Of a stretch of 64,000 nucleotides of DNA, positions 19,270 through 32,105 are shown one piece after another. The translations under genes were made by a program, and so were the position numbers. Each line of letters begins with the position of its first letter. Position 1 is the stretch's first letter. Source of the DNA: Eledone cirrhosa (lineage: Eukaryota; Mollusca; Cephalopoda; Octopoda; Eledonidae). The stretch spans positions 293,916,217-293,980,216 of the forward strand of contig OZ024740.1 of the NCBI GenBank assembly GCA_964016885.1, written 5' to 3'. The notes beneath the pieces were generated by a model. The model saw only the letters and a list, made by a program, of their open reading frames with translations. It was not told the DNA's origin and searched no databases.

Positions 19270-22200
19270 ACCCCGTTTTTTATTTGGGTGCCCCGTTTTT
19301 TTATGGAGGGTCCTTTTTTATTTGGGTGCCCCGTTCTTTATGAGGTGGTCCATATTTTATTTGGGTGCTCCGTTATTTTATTTGGGATCCGTTTTTTATT
19401 AGGGTGTCCTGTTTTTTAATGGGGCGGACCATTTTTTATTTGGATGACCGTTTATTTATTTGGGTACCCGGTTTTTTATTTGGGTGCACCATTTTTTTAT
19501 GGCGGTCGTCCGTGTTTTATTTGGATGCCCCGTTTTTTAATGGGGGCTCCGTTTTTTATTTGGGTGCACCGTTTTTTATGTGGAGTCCGTTTTTTATTTG
19601 CGTGCCCGTTTTTTTTATGGAGGGTTCGTTTTTTAATTGGGTTTTTTATGGGGAGGTCAGTTTTTTATTCGGTTGTCCCGGTTTTTTTATGGGAGGGGTC
19701 CGTTTTTTATTTGGGTGCCCCGTTTTTTATGGGGGGTCCGTTTTTTATTTGGGTGACCCGTTTTTTATGGGGGGGTCCGTTTATAAATTGGGTGCCCCGT
19801 TTTATTATGGGGGTCTGTTTTTTATTAGGGTGTCCCGTTTTTTAATGGGGCGGTCCGTTTTTTATTTGGGTGACCCGTTTTTTATGGGGTGGACGTTTTT
19901 TATTTGGGTGCCCCGTTTTTTTATGGGGTGGGGTCCGTTTTTTATGGGGGATCCGTTTTTTATTTGGGTGTCCCGTTTTTTATTTGGGTGCCCCGTTTTC
20001 TTATGGGTAGGTACGGTTTTTATTTGGGTGCCCGTTTTTTATTTGGGTGCCCCGTTATTTTATTTGGGTGCCCCGTTTTTTATTTGGGTGCCCCGTTTTT
20101 TTATTTGGGTGCCCCGTTTTTTTATTTGGTTGCCCCGTTTTTATTGGGGGGTCCGTTTTTTATTTGGGTGCCCCGATTTTTATTTGGGTGCCCCGTTTTT
20201 TATTTGGGTGTCCGTTTTTTATTTGTGTGCCCCGTTCTTCACTTGGGTGTCCCGTTTTTTAATGGGGGTTCCGTTTTTTATTTGGGTGCCCCGTTATTTT
20301 ATTTGGGTGCCCCGTTTTTTATTTGGGTGCCCCGTTTGTTATTTAGGTGCCCCGTTTTTTTATGGAGGGTCCTTTTTTATTTGGGTGCCCCGTTCTTTAT
20401 GAGGGGGTCCGTTTTATATTTGTGTGCGCCGTTATTTTATGGGGGGTCCGTTTTTTATTAGGGTGTCCCGTTTTGAATGGGGCGGACCATTTTTTATTTG
20501 CGTGACCCGTTTATTTATTTGGGTACCCGGTTTTTTATTTGGGTGCACCGTTTTTATATGGCGGTGGTCCGTGTTTTATTTGGATGCCCCGTTTTTTAAT
20601 GGGGGTCCGTTTTTATTTGGGTGCACCGTTTTTTTATGGGGAGTCTGTTTTTTTTTGGTTACCCCGTTTTTTGTGTGGGGGGTCCGTTTTTTATGGGAAG
20701 TCCGTTTTTTATTTGCGTGCCACGTTTTTTATTTGGGTGCCCCGTTGTTTTATAGGGAGGTCCTTTTTTTATTTGGGTGCCCCGTTTTTTATGGGGAGGT
20801 CCGTTTTTTATTTGAGTGCCCAGTTTTTTATGGGGTGCCCGTTTTTTTAGTTGGGTTCCCGTTTTTTAATGGGGAGGTTCTTTTTTTATTTGGGTGTCCC
20901 GTATTTTATGGGGGGTCCGTTTTTTATTTGGGTGCCCCGTTTTTTATGGGGGAGGTCCGTTTTTTATTAGGGTGTCCCGTTTTTTAATGGGGCGGTTCGT
21001 TTTTATTTGGGTGATCCGTTTTTTTATGGGTGGTCCGTTTTTTATTTGGGTGCCCCGTTTTTTATTTGGGTGCCCCGGTTTTTTATGGGGCGGTCCGTTT
21101 TTTATTTGGGTTTCCCGTTTTTTTAAGGGGGGTCCGTTTTTTATTAGGGTGTCCCGTTTTTTAATGGGAGTTCCGTTTTTTATTTCGGTGCACCCGTTTT
21201 TTATTTGGGTGCCCCGTTTTTTTTATTTGAGTACCCCATTTTTTATGGGGGCCGTTTTCTTTATTTGGAGTTTTTATTTGATTGCCCCGTTTTCTTTATT
21301 TGGGTTTTTTATTTGATTGCCCCGTTTATTTATATGGGTTCCCCGTTTTTTGTTTGGGTGTCCCATTTTTTATTGGGGGGGTCCGTTTTTTATTTGGGTG
21401 CCCCGTTATTTAATTGGGGAGGTCCGTTTTTTGTTTGGGTCCCCGTTTTTTATTGGTGGGGATCCGTTTTTCATTTGGGTGCCAGGTTTTTTTTATTTGG
21501 GTGCCCGTTTTTTATTTGGGTGCCCCGTTTTTTATTTGGGTGCCCCGTTTTTTTATGGAGGGTCCTTTTTTATTTGGGTGCCCCGTTCTTTATGAGGTGG
21601 TCCATATTTTATTTGGGTGCTCCGTTATTTTATTTGGGTGTCCTGTTTTTTAATGGGGCGGACCATTTTTTATTTGGATGACCGTTTATTTATTTGGGTA
21701 CCCGGTTTTTTATTTGGGTGCACCATTTTTTTATGGCGGTCGTCCGTGTTTTATTTGGATGCCCCATTTTTTAATGGGGGCTCCGTTTTTTATTTGGGTG
21801 CACCGTTTTTTTATGGGGAGTCCGTTTTTTATTTGCGTGCCCGTTTTTTTTATGGAGGGTTCGTTTTTTAATTGGGTTTTTTATGGGGAGGTCAGTTTTT
21901 TATTCGGTTGTCCCGGTTTTTTTATGGGAGGGGTCCGTTTTTTATTTGGGTGCCCCGTTTTTTATGGGGGGTCCGTTTTTTATTTGGGTGACCCGTTTTT
22001 TATGGGGGGGTTCCGTTTATAAATTGGGTGCCCCGTTTTATTATGGGGGTCTGTTTTTTATTAGGGTGTCCCGTTTTTTAATGGGGCGGTCCGTTTTTTA
22101 TTTGGGTGACCCGTTTTTTATGGGGTGGACGTTTTTTATTTGGGTGCCCCGTTTTTTTATGGGGTGGGGTCTGTTTTTTATGGGGGATCCGTTTTTTATT

Positions 22201-23830
22201 TGGGTGTCCCGTTTTTTATTTGGGTGCCCCGTTTTCTTATGGGTAGGTACGGTTTTTATTTGGGTGCCCGTTTTTTATTTGGGTGCCCCGTTATTTTATT
22301 TGGGTGCCCCGTTTTTTATTTGGGTGCCCCGTTTTATATTTGGTTGCCCCGTTTTTTTATTTGGGTGCCCCGTTTTTTTATTTGGTTGCCCCGTTTTTAT
22401 TGGGGGGTCCGTTTTTTATTTGGGTGCCCCGATTTTTATTTGGGTGCCCCGTTTTTTATTTGGGTGTCCGTTTTTTATTTGTGTGCCCCGTCTTCACTTG
22501 GGTGTCCCGTTTTTTAATGGGGGTTCCGTTTTTTATTTGGGTGCCCCGTTATTTTATTTGGGTGCCCCGTTTTTTATTTGGGTGCCCCGTTTGTTATTTA
22601 GGTGCCCCGTTTTTTATGGAGGGTCCTTTTTTATTTGGGTGCCCCGTTCTTTATGAGGGGGTCCGTTTTATATTTGTGTGCGCCGTTATTTTATGGGGGG
22701 TCCGTTTTTTATTAGGATGTCCCGTTTTGAATGGGGCGGACCATTTTTTATTTGCGTGACCCGTTTATTTATTTGGGTACCCGGTTTTTCATTTGGGTGC
22801 ACCGTTTTTATATGGCGGTGGTCCGTGTTTTATTTGGATGCCCCGTTTTTATTTGGGTGCACCGTTTTTTTATGGGGGGTCTGTTTTTTTTGGGTTACCC
22901 CGTTTTTTGTGTGGGGGGTCCGTTTTTTATGGGAAGTCCGTTTTTTATTTGCGTGCCCCGTTTTTTATTTGGGTGCCCCGTTGTTTTATGGGGAGGTCCT
23001 TTTTTTATTTGGGTGCCCCGTTTTTTATGGGGAGGTCCGTTTTTTATTTGAGTGCCCAGTTTTTTTATGGGGTGTCCGTTTTTTTAGTTGGGTTCCCGTT
23101 TTTTAATGGGGAGGTTCTTTTTTTATTTGGGTGTCCCGTATTTTATGGGGGGTCCGTTTTTTACTTGGGTGCCCCGTTATTTATGGGGGGGTCCGTTTTT
23201 TATTAGGGTGTCCCGTTTTTTAATGGGGCGGTTCGTTTTTATTTGGGTGATCCGTTTTTTTATGGGTGGTCCGTTTTTTATTTGGGTGCCCCGTTTTTTA
23301 TTTGGGTGCCCCGGTTTTTTATGGGGCGGTCCGTTTTTTATTTGGGTTTCCCGTTTTTTTAAGGGGGGTCCGTTTTTTATTAGGGTGTCCCGTTTTTTAA
23401 TGGGGGTTCCGTTTTTTATTTCGGTGCACCCGTTTTTTATTTGGGTGCCCCGTTTTTTTATTTGAGTACCCCATTTTTTATGGGGGCCGTTTTCTTTATT
23501 TGGATTTTTTATTTGATTGCCTCGTTTTCTTTATTTGGGTTTTTTATTTGATTGCCCCGTTTTTTATTTGATTGCCCCGTTTATTTATATGGGTTCCCCG
23601 TTTTTTGTTTGGGTGTCCCATTTTTTATTGGGGGGGTCCGTTTTTTATTTGGGTGCCCCGTTATTTAATTGGGGAGGTCCGTTTTTTGTTTGGGTCCCCG
23701 TTTTTTATTGGTGGGGATCCGTTTTTCATTTGGGTGCCCCGTTTTTTTTATTTGGGTGCCCGTTTTTTATTTGGGTGCCCCGTTTTTTATTTGGATGCCC
23801 CGTTTTTTTATGGAGGGTCCTTTTTTATTT
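19270..23830 (+). repeat. Higher-order repeat, about 2.25-kb period, two copies
   Basis: The landmark TGCTCCGTTATTTTATTTGG occurs near 19366, 21618, 23871 and 25940. The long monomer order after it is kept, for example the block starting at 19444 recurs at 21678 and 23951. Copy lengths are about 2.25, 2.25 and 2.07 kb, so copies differ by gain or loss of monomer groups. Confidence 0.8.
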
Positions 23831-26800
23831 GGGTGCCCCGTTCGTTATGAGGTGGTCCATATTTTATTTGGGTGCTCCGTTATTTTATTTGGGATCCGTT
23901 TTTTATTAGGGTGTCCTGTTTTTTAATGGGGCGGACCATTTTCTATTTGGATGACCGTTTATTTATTTGGGTACCCGGTTTTTTATTTGGGTGCACCATT
24001 TTTTTATGGCGGTCGTCCGTGTTTTATTTGGATGCCCCATTTTTTAATGGGGGCTCCGTTTTTTATTTGGGTGCACCGTTTTTTTATGGGGAGTCCGTTT
24101 TTTACTTGCGTGCCCGTTTTTTTATGGAGGGTTCGTTTTTTAATTGGGTTTTTTATGGGGAGGTCAGTTTTTTATTCGGTTGTCCCGGGTTTTTATGGGA
24201 GGGGTCCGTTTTTTATTTGGGTGCCCCGTTTTTTATGGGGGGTCCGTTTTTTATTTGGGTGACCCGTTTTTTATGGGGGGGGTCCGTTTATAAATTGGGT
24301 GCCCCGTTTTATTATGGGGGTCTGTTTTTTATTAGGGTGTCCCGTTTTTTAATGGGGCGGTCCGTTTTTTATTTGGGTGACCCGTTCTTTATGGGGTGGA
24401 CGTTTTTCATTTGGGTGCCCCGTTTTTTTATGGGGTGGGGTCTGTTTTTTATGGGGGATCCGTTTTTTATTTGGGTGTCCCGTTTTTTATTTGGGTGCCC
24501 CGTTTTCTTATGGGTAGGTACGGTTTTTATTTGGGTGCCCGTTTTTTATTTGGGTGCCCCGTTATTTTATTTGGGTGCCCCGTTTTTTATTTGGGTGCCC
24601 CGTTTTATATTTGGTTGCCCCGTTTTTTTATTTGGGTGTCCCGTTTTTTTATTTGGTTGCCCCGTTTTTATTGGGGGGTCCGTTTTTTATTTGGGTGCCC
24701 CGATTTTTATTTGGGTGCCCCGTTTTTTATTTGGGTGTCCGTTTTTTATTTGTGTGCCCCGTTCTTCACTTGGGTGTCCCGTTTTTTAATGGGGGTTCCG
24801 TTTTTTATTTGGGTGCCCCGTTATTTTATTTGGGTGCCCCGTTTTTTATTTGGGTGCCCCGTTTGTTATTTAGGTGCCCCGTTTTTTATGGAGGGTCCTT
24901 TTTTATTTTGGTGCCCCGTTCTTTATGAGGGGGTCCGTTTTATATTTGTGTGCGCCGTTATTTTATGGGGGGTCCGTTTTTTATTAGGGTGTCCCGTTTT
25001 GAATGGGGCGGACCTTTTTTTATTTGCGTGACCCGTTTATTTATTTGGGTACCCGGTTTTTTATTTGGGTGCACTGTTTTTATATGGCGGTGGTCCGTGT
25101 TTTATTTGGATGCCCCGTTTCTTAATGGGGGTCCGTTTTTATTTGGGTTCTCAGTTATTTATTTGGGTGCCCCGTTTTTTATTTGGGTGCCCCGTTTTTT
25201 TATTTGGATGCCCGTTTTTTATTGGGGGACTGTTTTCTATTTGGGTGTACCGTTTTTTATTTGGATGCACCGTTTTTTTTATGGGGGAGGTCCGTTTTTT
25301 ATGTGGATGCCCGGTTTTTTAATAGGGGGTGCGTTTGTTATTTGTGTGCCCCGTTTATTTATGGGGGTCCGTTTTTTATTAGGGTGCCCCGTTTTTTTAT
25401 GGGAGGACTGTTTTTTATTTGGGTGCCCCGTTTTTTTATTTGGGTGCCCGGTTTTTTTATTTGGGTGCACCATTTTTTTTGGGGGGGGTGCCCGTATTTT
25501 ATTCGGGGTCCGCTTTTTATTTGAGTGCCCCGTTTTTTATTTGGGTGCCCCGTTTTATTATTTGGGTGCCCGTTTTTTATTGGGGGCCGTTTTTTATTTG
25601 GGTGCCCCGTTTTATTATGGGGGCTCCTTTTTTTATTTGGGTGCCCCGTTTTTATTATTTGAGTGCCCCGTTTTTTAATTTGGGTGCCCCGTTTTTTTAT
25701 TTTGGTGGCCCGTCTTGGGGGTTGGTCCGTTTTTTATTTGGGTGCCCCGTTTTTTTTATTTGGGTGCTCCGTTTTTTTATTTGGGTGCCCGTATTTTATT
25801 GGGGGTGTCAGTTTTTTATTTGTGTGCCCTGTTCTTTATTTGGGTGCCCCGTTTGTTATTTGGGTGCCCCGATTTTTATGGGGGGCCCTTTTTTTATTTG
25901 GGTGCCCCGTTCGTTATGAGGTGGTCCATATTTTATTTGGGTGCTCCGTTATTTTATTTGGGATCCGTTTTTTATTAGGGTGTCCTGTTTTTTAATGGGG
26001 CGGACCATTTTCTATTTGGATGACCGTTTATTTATTTGGGTACCCGGTTTTTTATTTGGGTGCACCATTTTTTTATGGCGGTCGTCCGTGTTTTATTTGG
26101 ATGCCCCATTTTTTAATGGGGGCTCCGTTTTTTATTTGGGTGCACCGTTTTTTTATGGGGAGTCCGTTTTTTACTTGCGTGCCCGTTTTTTTATGGAGGG
26201 TTCGTTTTTTAATTGGGTTTTTTATGGGGAGGTCAGTTTTTTATTCGGTTGTCCCGGGTTTTTATGGGAGGGGTCCGTTTTTTATTTGGGTGCCCCGTTT
26301 TTTATGGGGGGTCCGTTTTTTATTTGGGTGACCCGTTTTTTATGGGGGGGGTCCGTTTATAAATTGGGTGCCCCGTTTTATTATGGGGGTCTGTTTTTTA
26401 TTAGGGTGTCCCGTTTTTTAATGGGGCGGTCCGTTTTTTATTTGGGTGACCCGTTCTTTATGGGGTGGACGTTTTTCATTTGGGTGCCCCGTTTTTTTAT
26501 GGGGTGGGGTCTGTTTTTTATGGGGGATCCGTTTTTTATTTGGGTGTCCCGTTTTTTATTTGGGTGCCCCGTTTTCTTATGGGTAGGTACGGTTTTTATT
26601 TGGGTGCCCGTTTTTTATTTGGGTGCCCCGTTATTTTATTTGGGTGCCCCGTTTTTTATTTGGGTGCCCCGTTTTATATTTGGTTGCCCCGTTTTTTTAT
26701 TTGGGTGTCCCGTTTTTTTATTTGGTTGCCCCGTTTTTATTGGGGGGTCCGTTTTTTATTTGGGTGCCCCGATTTTTATTTGGGTGCCCCGTTTTTTATT

Positions 26801-27867
26801 TGGGTGTCCGTTTTTTATTTGTGTGCCCCGTTCTTCACTTGGGTGTCCCGTTTTTTAATGGGGGTTCCGTTTTTTATTTGGGTGCCCCGTTATTTTATTT
26901 GGGTGCCCCGTTTTTTATTTGGGTGCCCCGTTTGTTATTTAGGTGCCCCGTTTTTTATGGAGGGTCCTTTTTTATTTGGGTGCCCCGTTCTTTATGAGGG
27001 GGTCCGTTTTATATTTGTGTGCGCCGTTATTTTATGGGGGGTCCGTTTTTTATTAGGGTGTCCCGTTTTGAATGGGGCGGACCTTTTTTTATTTGCGTGA
27101 CCCGTTTATTTATTTGGGTACCCGGTTTTTTATTTGGGTGCACTGTTTTTATATGGCGGTGGTCCGTGTTTTATTTGGATGCCCCGTTTCTTAATGGGGG
27201 TCCGTTTTTATTTGGGTTCTCAGTTATTTATTTGGGTGCCCCGTTTTTTATTTGGGTGCCCCGTTTTTTTATTTGGATGCCCGTTTTTTATTGGGGGACT
27301 GTTTTCTATTTGGGTGTACCGTTTTTTATTTGGATGCACCGTTTTTTTTATGGGGGAGGTCCGTTTTTTATGTGGATGCCCGGTTTTTTAATAGGGGGTG
27401 CGTTTGTTATTTGTGTGCCCCGTTTATTTATGGGGGTCCGTTTTTTATTAGGGTGCCCCGTTTTTTTATGGGAGGACTGTTTTTTATTTGGGTGCCCCGT
27501 TTTTTTATTTGGGTGCCCGGTTTTTTTATTTGGGTGCACCATTTTTTTTGGGGGGGGTGCCCGTATTTTATTCGGGGTCCGCTTTTTATTTGAGTGCCCC
27601 GTTTTTTATTTGGGTGCCCCGTTTTATTATTTGGGTGCCCGTTTTTTATTGGGGGCCGTTTTTTATTTGGGTGCCCCGTTTTATTATGGGGGCTCCTTTT
27701 TTTATTTGGGTGCCCCGTTTTTATTATTTGAGTGCCCCGTTTTTTAATTTGGGTGCCCCGTTTTTTTATTTTGGTGGCCCGTCTTGGGGGTTGGTCCGTT
27801 TTTTATTTGGGTGCCCCGTTTTTTTTATTTGGGTGCTCCGTTTTTTTATTTGGGTGCCCGTATTTTA
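23830..27867 (+). repeat. Near-identical 2069-bp tandem duplication
   Basis: Positions 23830-25798 recur at an offset of exactly 2069 bp (25899-27867). Forward translations of the two copies are identical over hundreds of residues except single changes (for example one Trp for Gly near 24903 versus 26972). The copies part company near 27868. A third copy of part of the unit lies at 31330-32100. Confidence 0.88.
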
Positions 27868-30800
27868 TGGGAGGTCTGTTTTTTTTTTGGTTACCCCGTT
27901 TTTTGTGTGGGGGGTCCGTTTTTTTATGGGAAGTCCGTTTTTTATTTGCGTGCCCCGTTTTTTATTTGGGTGCCCCGTTGTTTTATGGGGAGGTCCTTTT
28001 TTTATTTGAGTGCCCCGTTTTTTATGGGGAGGTCCGTTTTTTATTTGAGTGCCCAGTTTTTTTATGGGGTGTCCGTTTTTTTAGTTGGGTTCCCGTTTTT
28101 TAATGGGGAGGTTCTTTTTTTATTTGGGTGTCCCGTATTTTATGGGGGGTCCGTTTTTTATTTGGGTGCCCCGTTTTTTATGGGGGGGTCCGTTTTTTAT
28201 TAGGGTGTCCCGTTTTTTAATGGGGCGGTTCGTTTTTATTTGGGTGATCCGTTTTTTTATGGGTGGTCCGTTTTTTATTTGGGTGCCCCGTTTTTTATTT
28301 GGGTGCCCCGGTTTTTTATGGGGCGGTCCGTTTTTTATTTGGGTTTCCCGTTTTTTTAAGGGGGGTCCGTTTTTTATTAGGGTGTCCCGTTTTTTAATGG
28401 GGGTTCCGTTTTTTATTTCGGTGCACCCGTTTTTTATTTGGGTGCCCCGTTTTTTTATTTGAGTACCCCATTTTTTATGGGGGCCGTTTTCTTTATTTGG
28501 ATTTTTTATTTGATTGCCCCGTTTTCTTTATTTGGGTTTTTTATTTGATTGCCCCGTTTTTTATTTGATTGCCCCGTTTATTTATATGGGTTCCCCGTTT
28601 TTTGTTTGGGTGTCCCATTTTTTATTGGGGGGGGTCCGTTTTTTATTTGGGTGCCCCGTTATTTAATTGGGGAGGTCCGTTTTTTGTTTGGGTCCCCGTT
28701 TTTTATTGGTGGGGATCCGTTTTTCATTTGGGTGCCCCGTTTTTTTTATTTGGGTGCCCGTTTTTTATTTGGGTGCCCCGTTTTTTATTTGGGTGCCCCG
28801 TTTTTTATGGGGGGGTGCGTTTTTTATTAGGGTGTCCCGTTTTTTATTTGGATGCCCCGTTTGTTTATGGGTGCCCCTTTTTTATGGGGTGTCCGTTTTC
28901 TATGGGGTTCCGTCTATTATTTGGGTGTGCCGTTTTTATTTGGGTTTTTTTACGGGGAGGGTCCATTTATTATTTGGAGGCCCGTTTTCTTATTTGGGTG
29001 CCCCCTTTTTTATTTGGTTGCACGTATTTTTATTTGGGTGCCCCGTTTTTTGGGGGGGGATGCTCGTATTTTATTCGGGCGTCCGCTTTTTATTTGAGTG
29101 CCCCGTTTTTTATTTGGGTGCCCAGTTTTATTATTTGGGTGCCCTTTTTTATTGGGGGTCCGTTTTTTATTTGGGTGTCCTGTTTTTTTATTTGGGTGCC
29201 CCGTTTATTTATATGGATTCCCCGTTTTTTATTGGCTGCCCCGTTTTTTATTGGGGGGATGCCGTTTTTTATTTGGGTGCCTCGTTTTTTTTTCTATTGC
29301 GTGCCGCGTTTTTTATTTGGGTGCCCCGTTTTTTATTGGGGCGGATACGTTTTTCATTTGGTTGCCCCTTTTTTTATTTGGTTGCCCCGTTTTTTATTTA
29401 GGTGCCCCGTTTTTTTATTGGGTGGGAGGGGTCCGTTTTTTAATTAGGTGCCCCGTTATTTATTTGGGTGTCTCGTTTTTTAATTGGGGGGTCCGTTTTT
29501 TGTTTGGGTCCCCGTTTTTTTTATTTCGGTGCCCCGTTTTTTATATGGGTGCCCCGTTTTTTATTTGGGTGCTCTGTTTTTTGGGGGATGCCCTTTTTTA
29601 TTGGGGGGGGGTCCGTTTTTGATTTGGGTTCCCCGTTCTTGACTTGGGTGCCCCGTTTTTTATTTGGGTGCCCCGTTTTTTTATTTGGATGCCCGTTTTT
29701 TATTGGGGGACCGTTTTCTATTTGGGTGTACCGTTATTTATTTGGATGCCCCGTTTTTTTATGGGGGGGTTCGTTTTTTATGGGGGGGCGTCCGTTTTTT
29801 ATTTGGGTGCCCGGTTTTTTAATGAGGGGGGATCCGTTTGTTATTTGTGTGCCCCATTTATTTATGGGGGGTCCGTTTTTATTAGGGTGCCCCTTTTTTT
29901 ACGGGAGGTCTGTTTTTTATTTGGGTGCCCCGTTTTTTTATTTGAGTGCCCCGTTTTTTATTTGGGTGCCCCGTTTTATTATTTGGGTGCCCGTTTTTTA
30001 TTGGGGCAGTTTTTATTTGGGTGTCCCATTTTTTAATGGGGGTTCCGATTTTTATTTGGGTGCCCCGTTTTTTTATGGGTGGTCCTTTTTTTATTTGGGT
30101 GCCCCGTTTTTATTATTTGAGTGCCCCGTTTTTTAATTTGGGTGCCCTGTTTTTTTATTTTGGTGCCCCGTCTTGGGTGTTGGTCCGTTTTTTATTTGGG
30201 TGCCCCGTTTTTTTTATTTGGGTGCCACGTTTTTTTATTTGGGTGTCCGTTTTTTATTGGGGGTGTCAGTTTTTTATTTGTGTGCCCCGTTCTTTATTTG
30301 GGTGCCCCGTTTTTTATGGGGGGTCCGTTTTTTAATTGGGTGCCCCGTTTTTTTACGGGGAGGTCCGTTTTTTATTTGGGTGTCCCTTTCTTTTATGGGT
30401 GGTCCGTTTTTTATTTGGGTGCCCCGTTTTTTATTTGGGTGCCGCGTTTTTTTATGGGGGGTCCTTTTTTATTTGGGTGCCCCGTTCTTTATGAGGGGGC
30501 CGTTTTTTATTGGGGTGATCCGTTTTTTTATGGGGGTCCGTTTTTTATTAGGGTGTGCATTATTTTAATGGGGCGGGCCATTTTTTATTTGGGTGCACCG
30601 GTTTTATGTGGGGGTCCATTTTTTATGGGGGAGGTCCGTTTTTTATTTGGGTCCACCGTTTTTTATGGCGGTGGTCCGTGTTTTATTTGGATGCCCCGTT
30701 TTTTAATGGGGGCTCCGTTTTGTATTTGGGTACCCCGTTTTTATTTGGGTGCCCCGTTTTTTATTTGGGTGCTCCGTTATTTTATGGGGGATGGGTTTTT

Positions 30801-31329
30801 TATTCGGATGTCCCGTTTTTTAATGGGGCGGACCATTTATTTGGGTGACCCGTTTATTTATTTGGGTACCCGGTTTTTCATTTGGGTGCACCATTTTTTT
30901 ATGGCGGTGGTCCGTGTTTTATTTGGATGGTCCGTTTTTTAATGGGGGCTCCGTTTATTATTTGGGTGCACCGTTTTTTATGGGGAGTCCGTTTTTTATT
31001 TGTGTGCCCCGTTTTTTTATGGGGGGTTCGTGTTTTAGTTGGGTGCCCCGTTTTTTTATGGGGAGGTCAGTTTTTTATTCGGTTGTCCGGTTTTTTTATT
31101 TGGGTGCCTGGTTTTTTTATTTGGGTGCCCCGTTTTTATTGGGGGGTCCGTTTTTTATTTGGGTGCCCCGTTCTTTATGAGGGGGTCCGTTTTATATTTG
31201 GGTGCGCCGTTATTTTATGGGGTGTCCGTTTTTTATTAGGGTGTCCCGTTTTTAATGGGGCGGACCATTTTTTTATTTGGGTGACCCGTTTATTTATTTG
31301 GGTACCCGGTTTTTTATTTGGGTGCACCG

Positions 31330-32105
31330 TTTTTATTTGGGTTCTCAGTTATTTATTTGGGTGCCCCGTTTTTTATTTGGGTGCCCCGTTTTTTTATTTG
31401 GATGCCCGTTTTTTATTGGGGGACTGTTTTCTATTTGGGTGTACCGTTTTTTATTTGGATGCACCGTTTTTTTTATGGGGGAGGTCCGTTTTTTATGTGG
31501 ATGCCCGGTTTTTTAATAGGGGGTGCGTTTGTTATTTGTGTGCCCCGTTTATTTATGGGGGTCCGTTTTTTATTAGGGTGCCCCGTTTTTTTATGGGAGG
31601 ACTGTTTTTTATTTGGGTGCCCCGTTTTTTTATTTGGGTGCCCGGTTTTTTTATTTGGGTGCACCATTTTTTGGGGGGGGGTGCCCGTATTTTATTCGGG
31701 GTCCGCTTTTTATTTGAGTGCCCCGTTTTTTATTTGGGTGCCCCGTTTTATTATTTGGGTGCCCGTTTTTTATTGGGGGCCGTTTTTTATTTGGGTGCCC
31801 CGTTTTATTATGGGGGCTCCTTTTTTTATTTGGGTGCCCCGTTTTTATTATTTGAGTGCCCCGTTTTTTAATTTGGGTGCCCCGTTTTTTTATTTTGGTG
31901 GCCCGTCTTGGGGGTTGGTCCGTTTTTTATTTGGGTGCCCCGTTTTTTTTATTTGGGTGCTCCGTTTTTTTATTTGGGTGCCCGTATTTTATTGGGGGTG
32001 TCAGTTTTTTATTTGTGTGCCCTGTTCTTTATTTGGGTGCCCCGTTTGTTATTTGGGTGCCCCGATTTTTATGGGGGGCCCTTTTTTTATTTGGGTGCCC
32101 CGTTC
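31330..32105 (+). repeat. Third copy of the 25.14-25.92 kb block
   Basis: The landmark GGGTTCTCAGTTATTTATTT at about 25145, 27214 and 31337 starts matching blocks. The small minus-strand open frame at 25279-25473 is repeated unchanged at 27348-27542 and 31473-31667. It is separated from the tandem pair by about 4 kb of other monomers, so it was moved or the intervening copies diverged. Confidence 0.82.

Noticed and set aside
25279..31667. Repeated minus-strand frame of Pro-Asn-Lys-Lys repeats (25279-25473, 27348-27542, 31473-31667)
   Set aside because: It is only the reverse reading of the satellite monomers, conserved because the blocks are recent duplicates.
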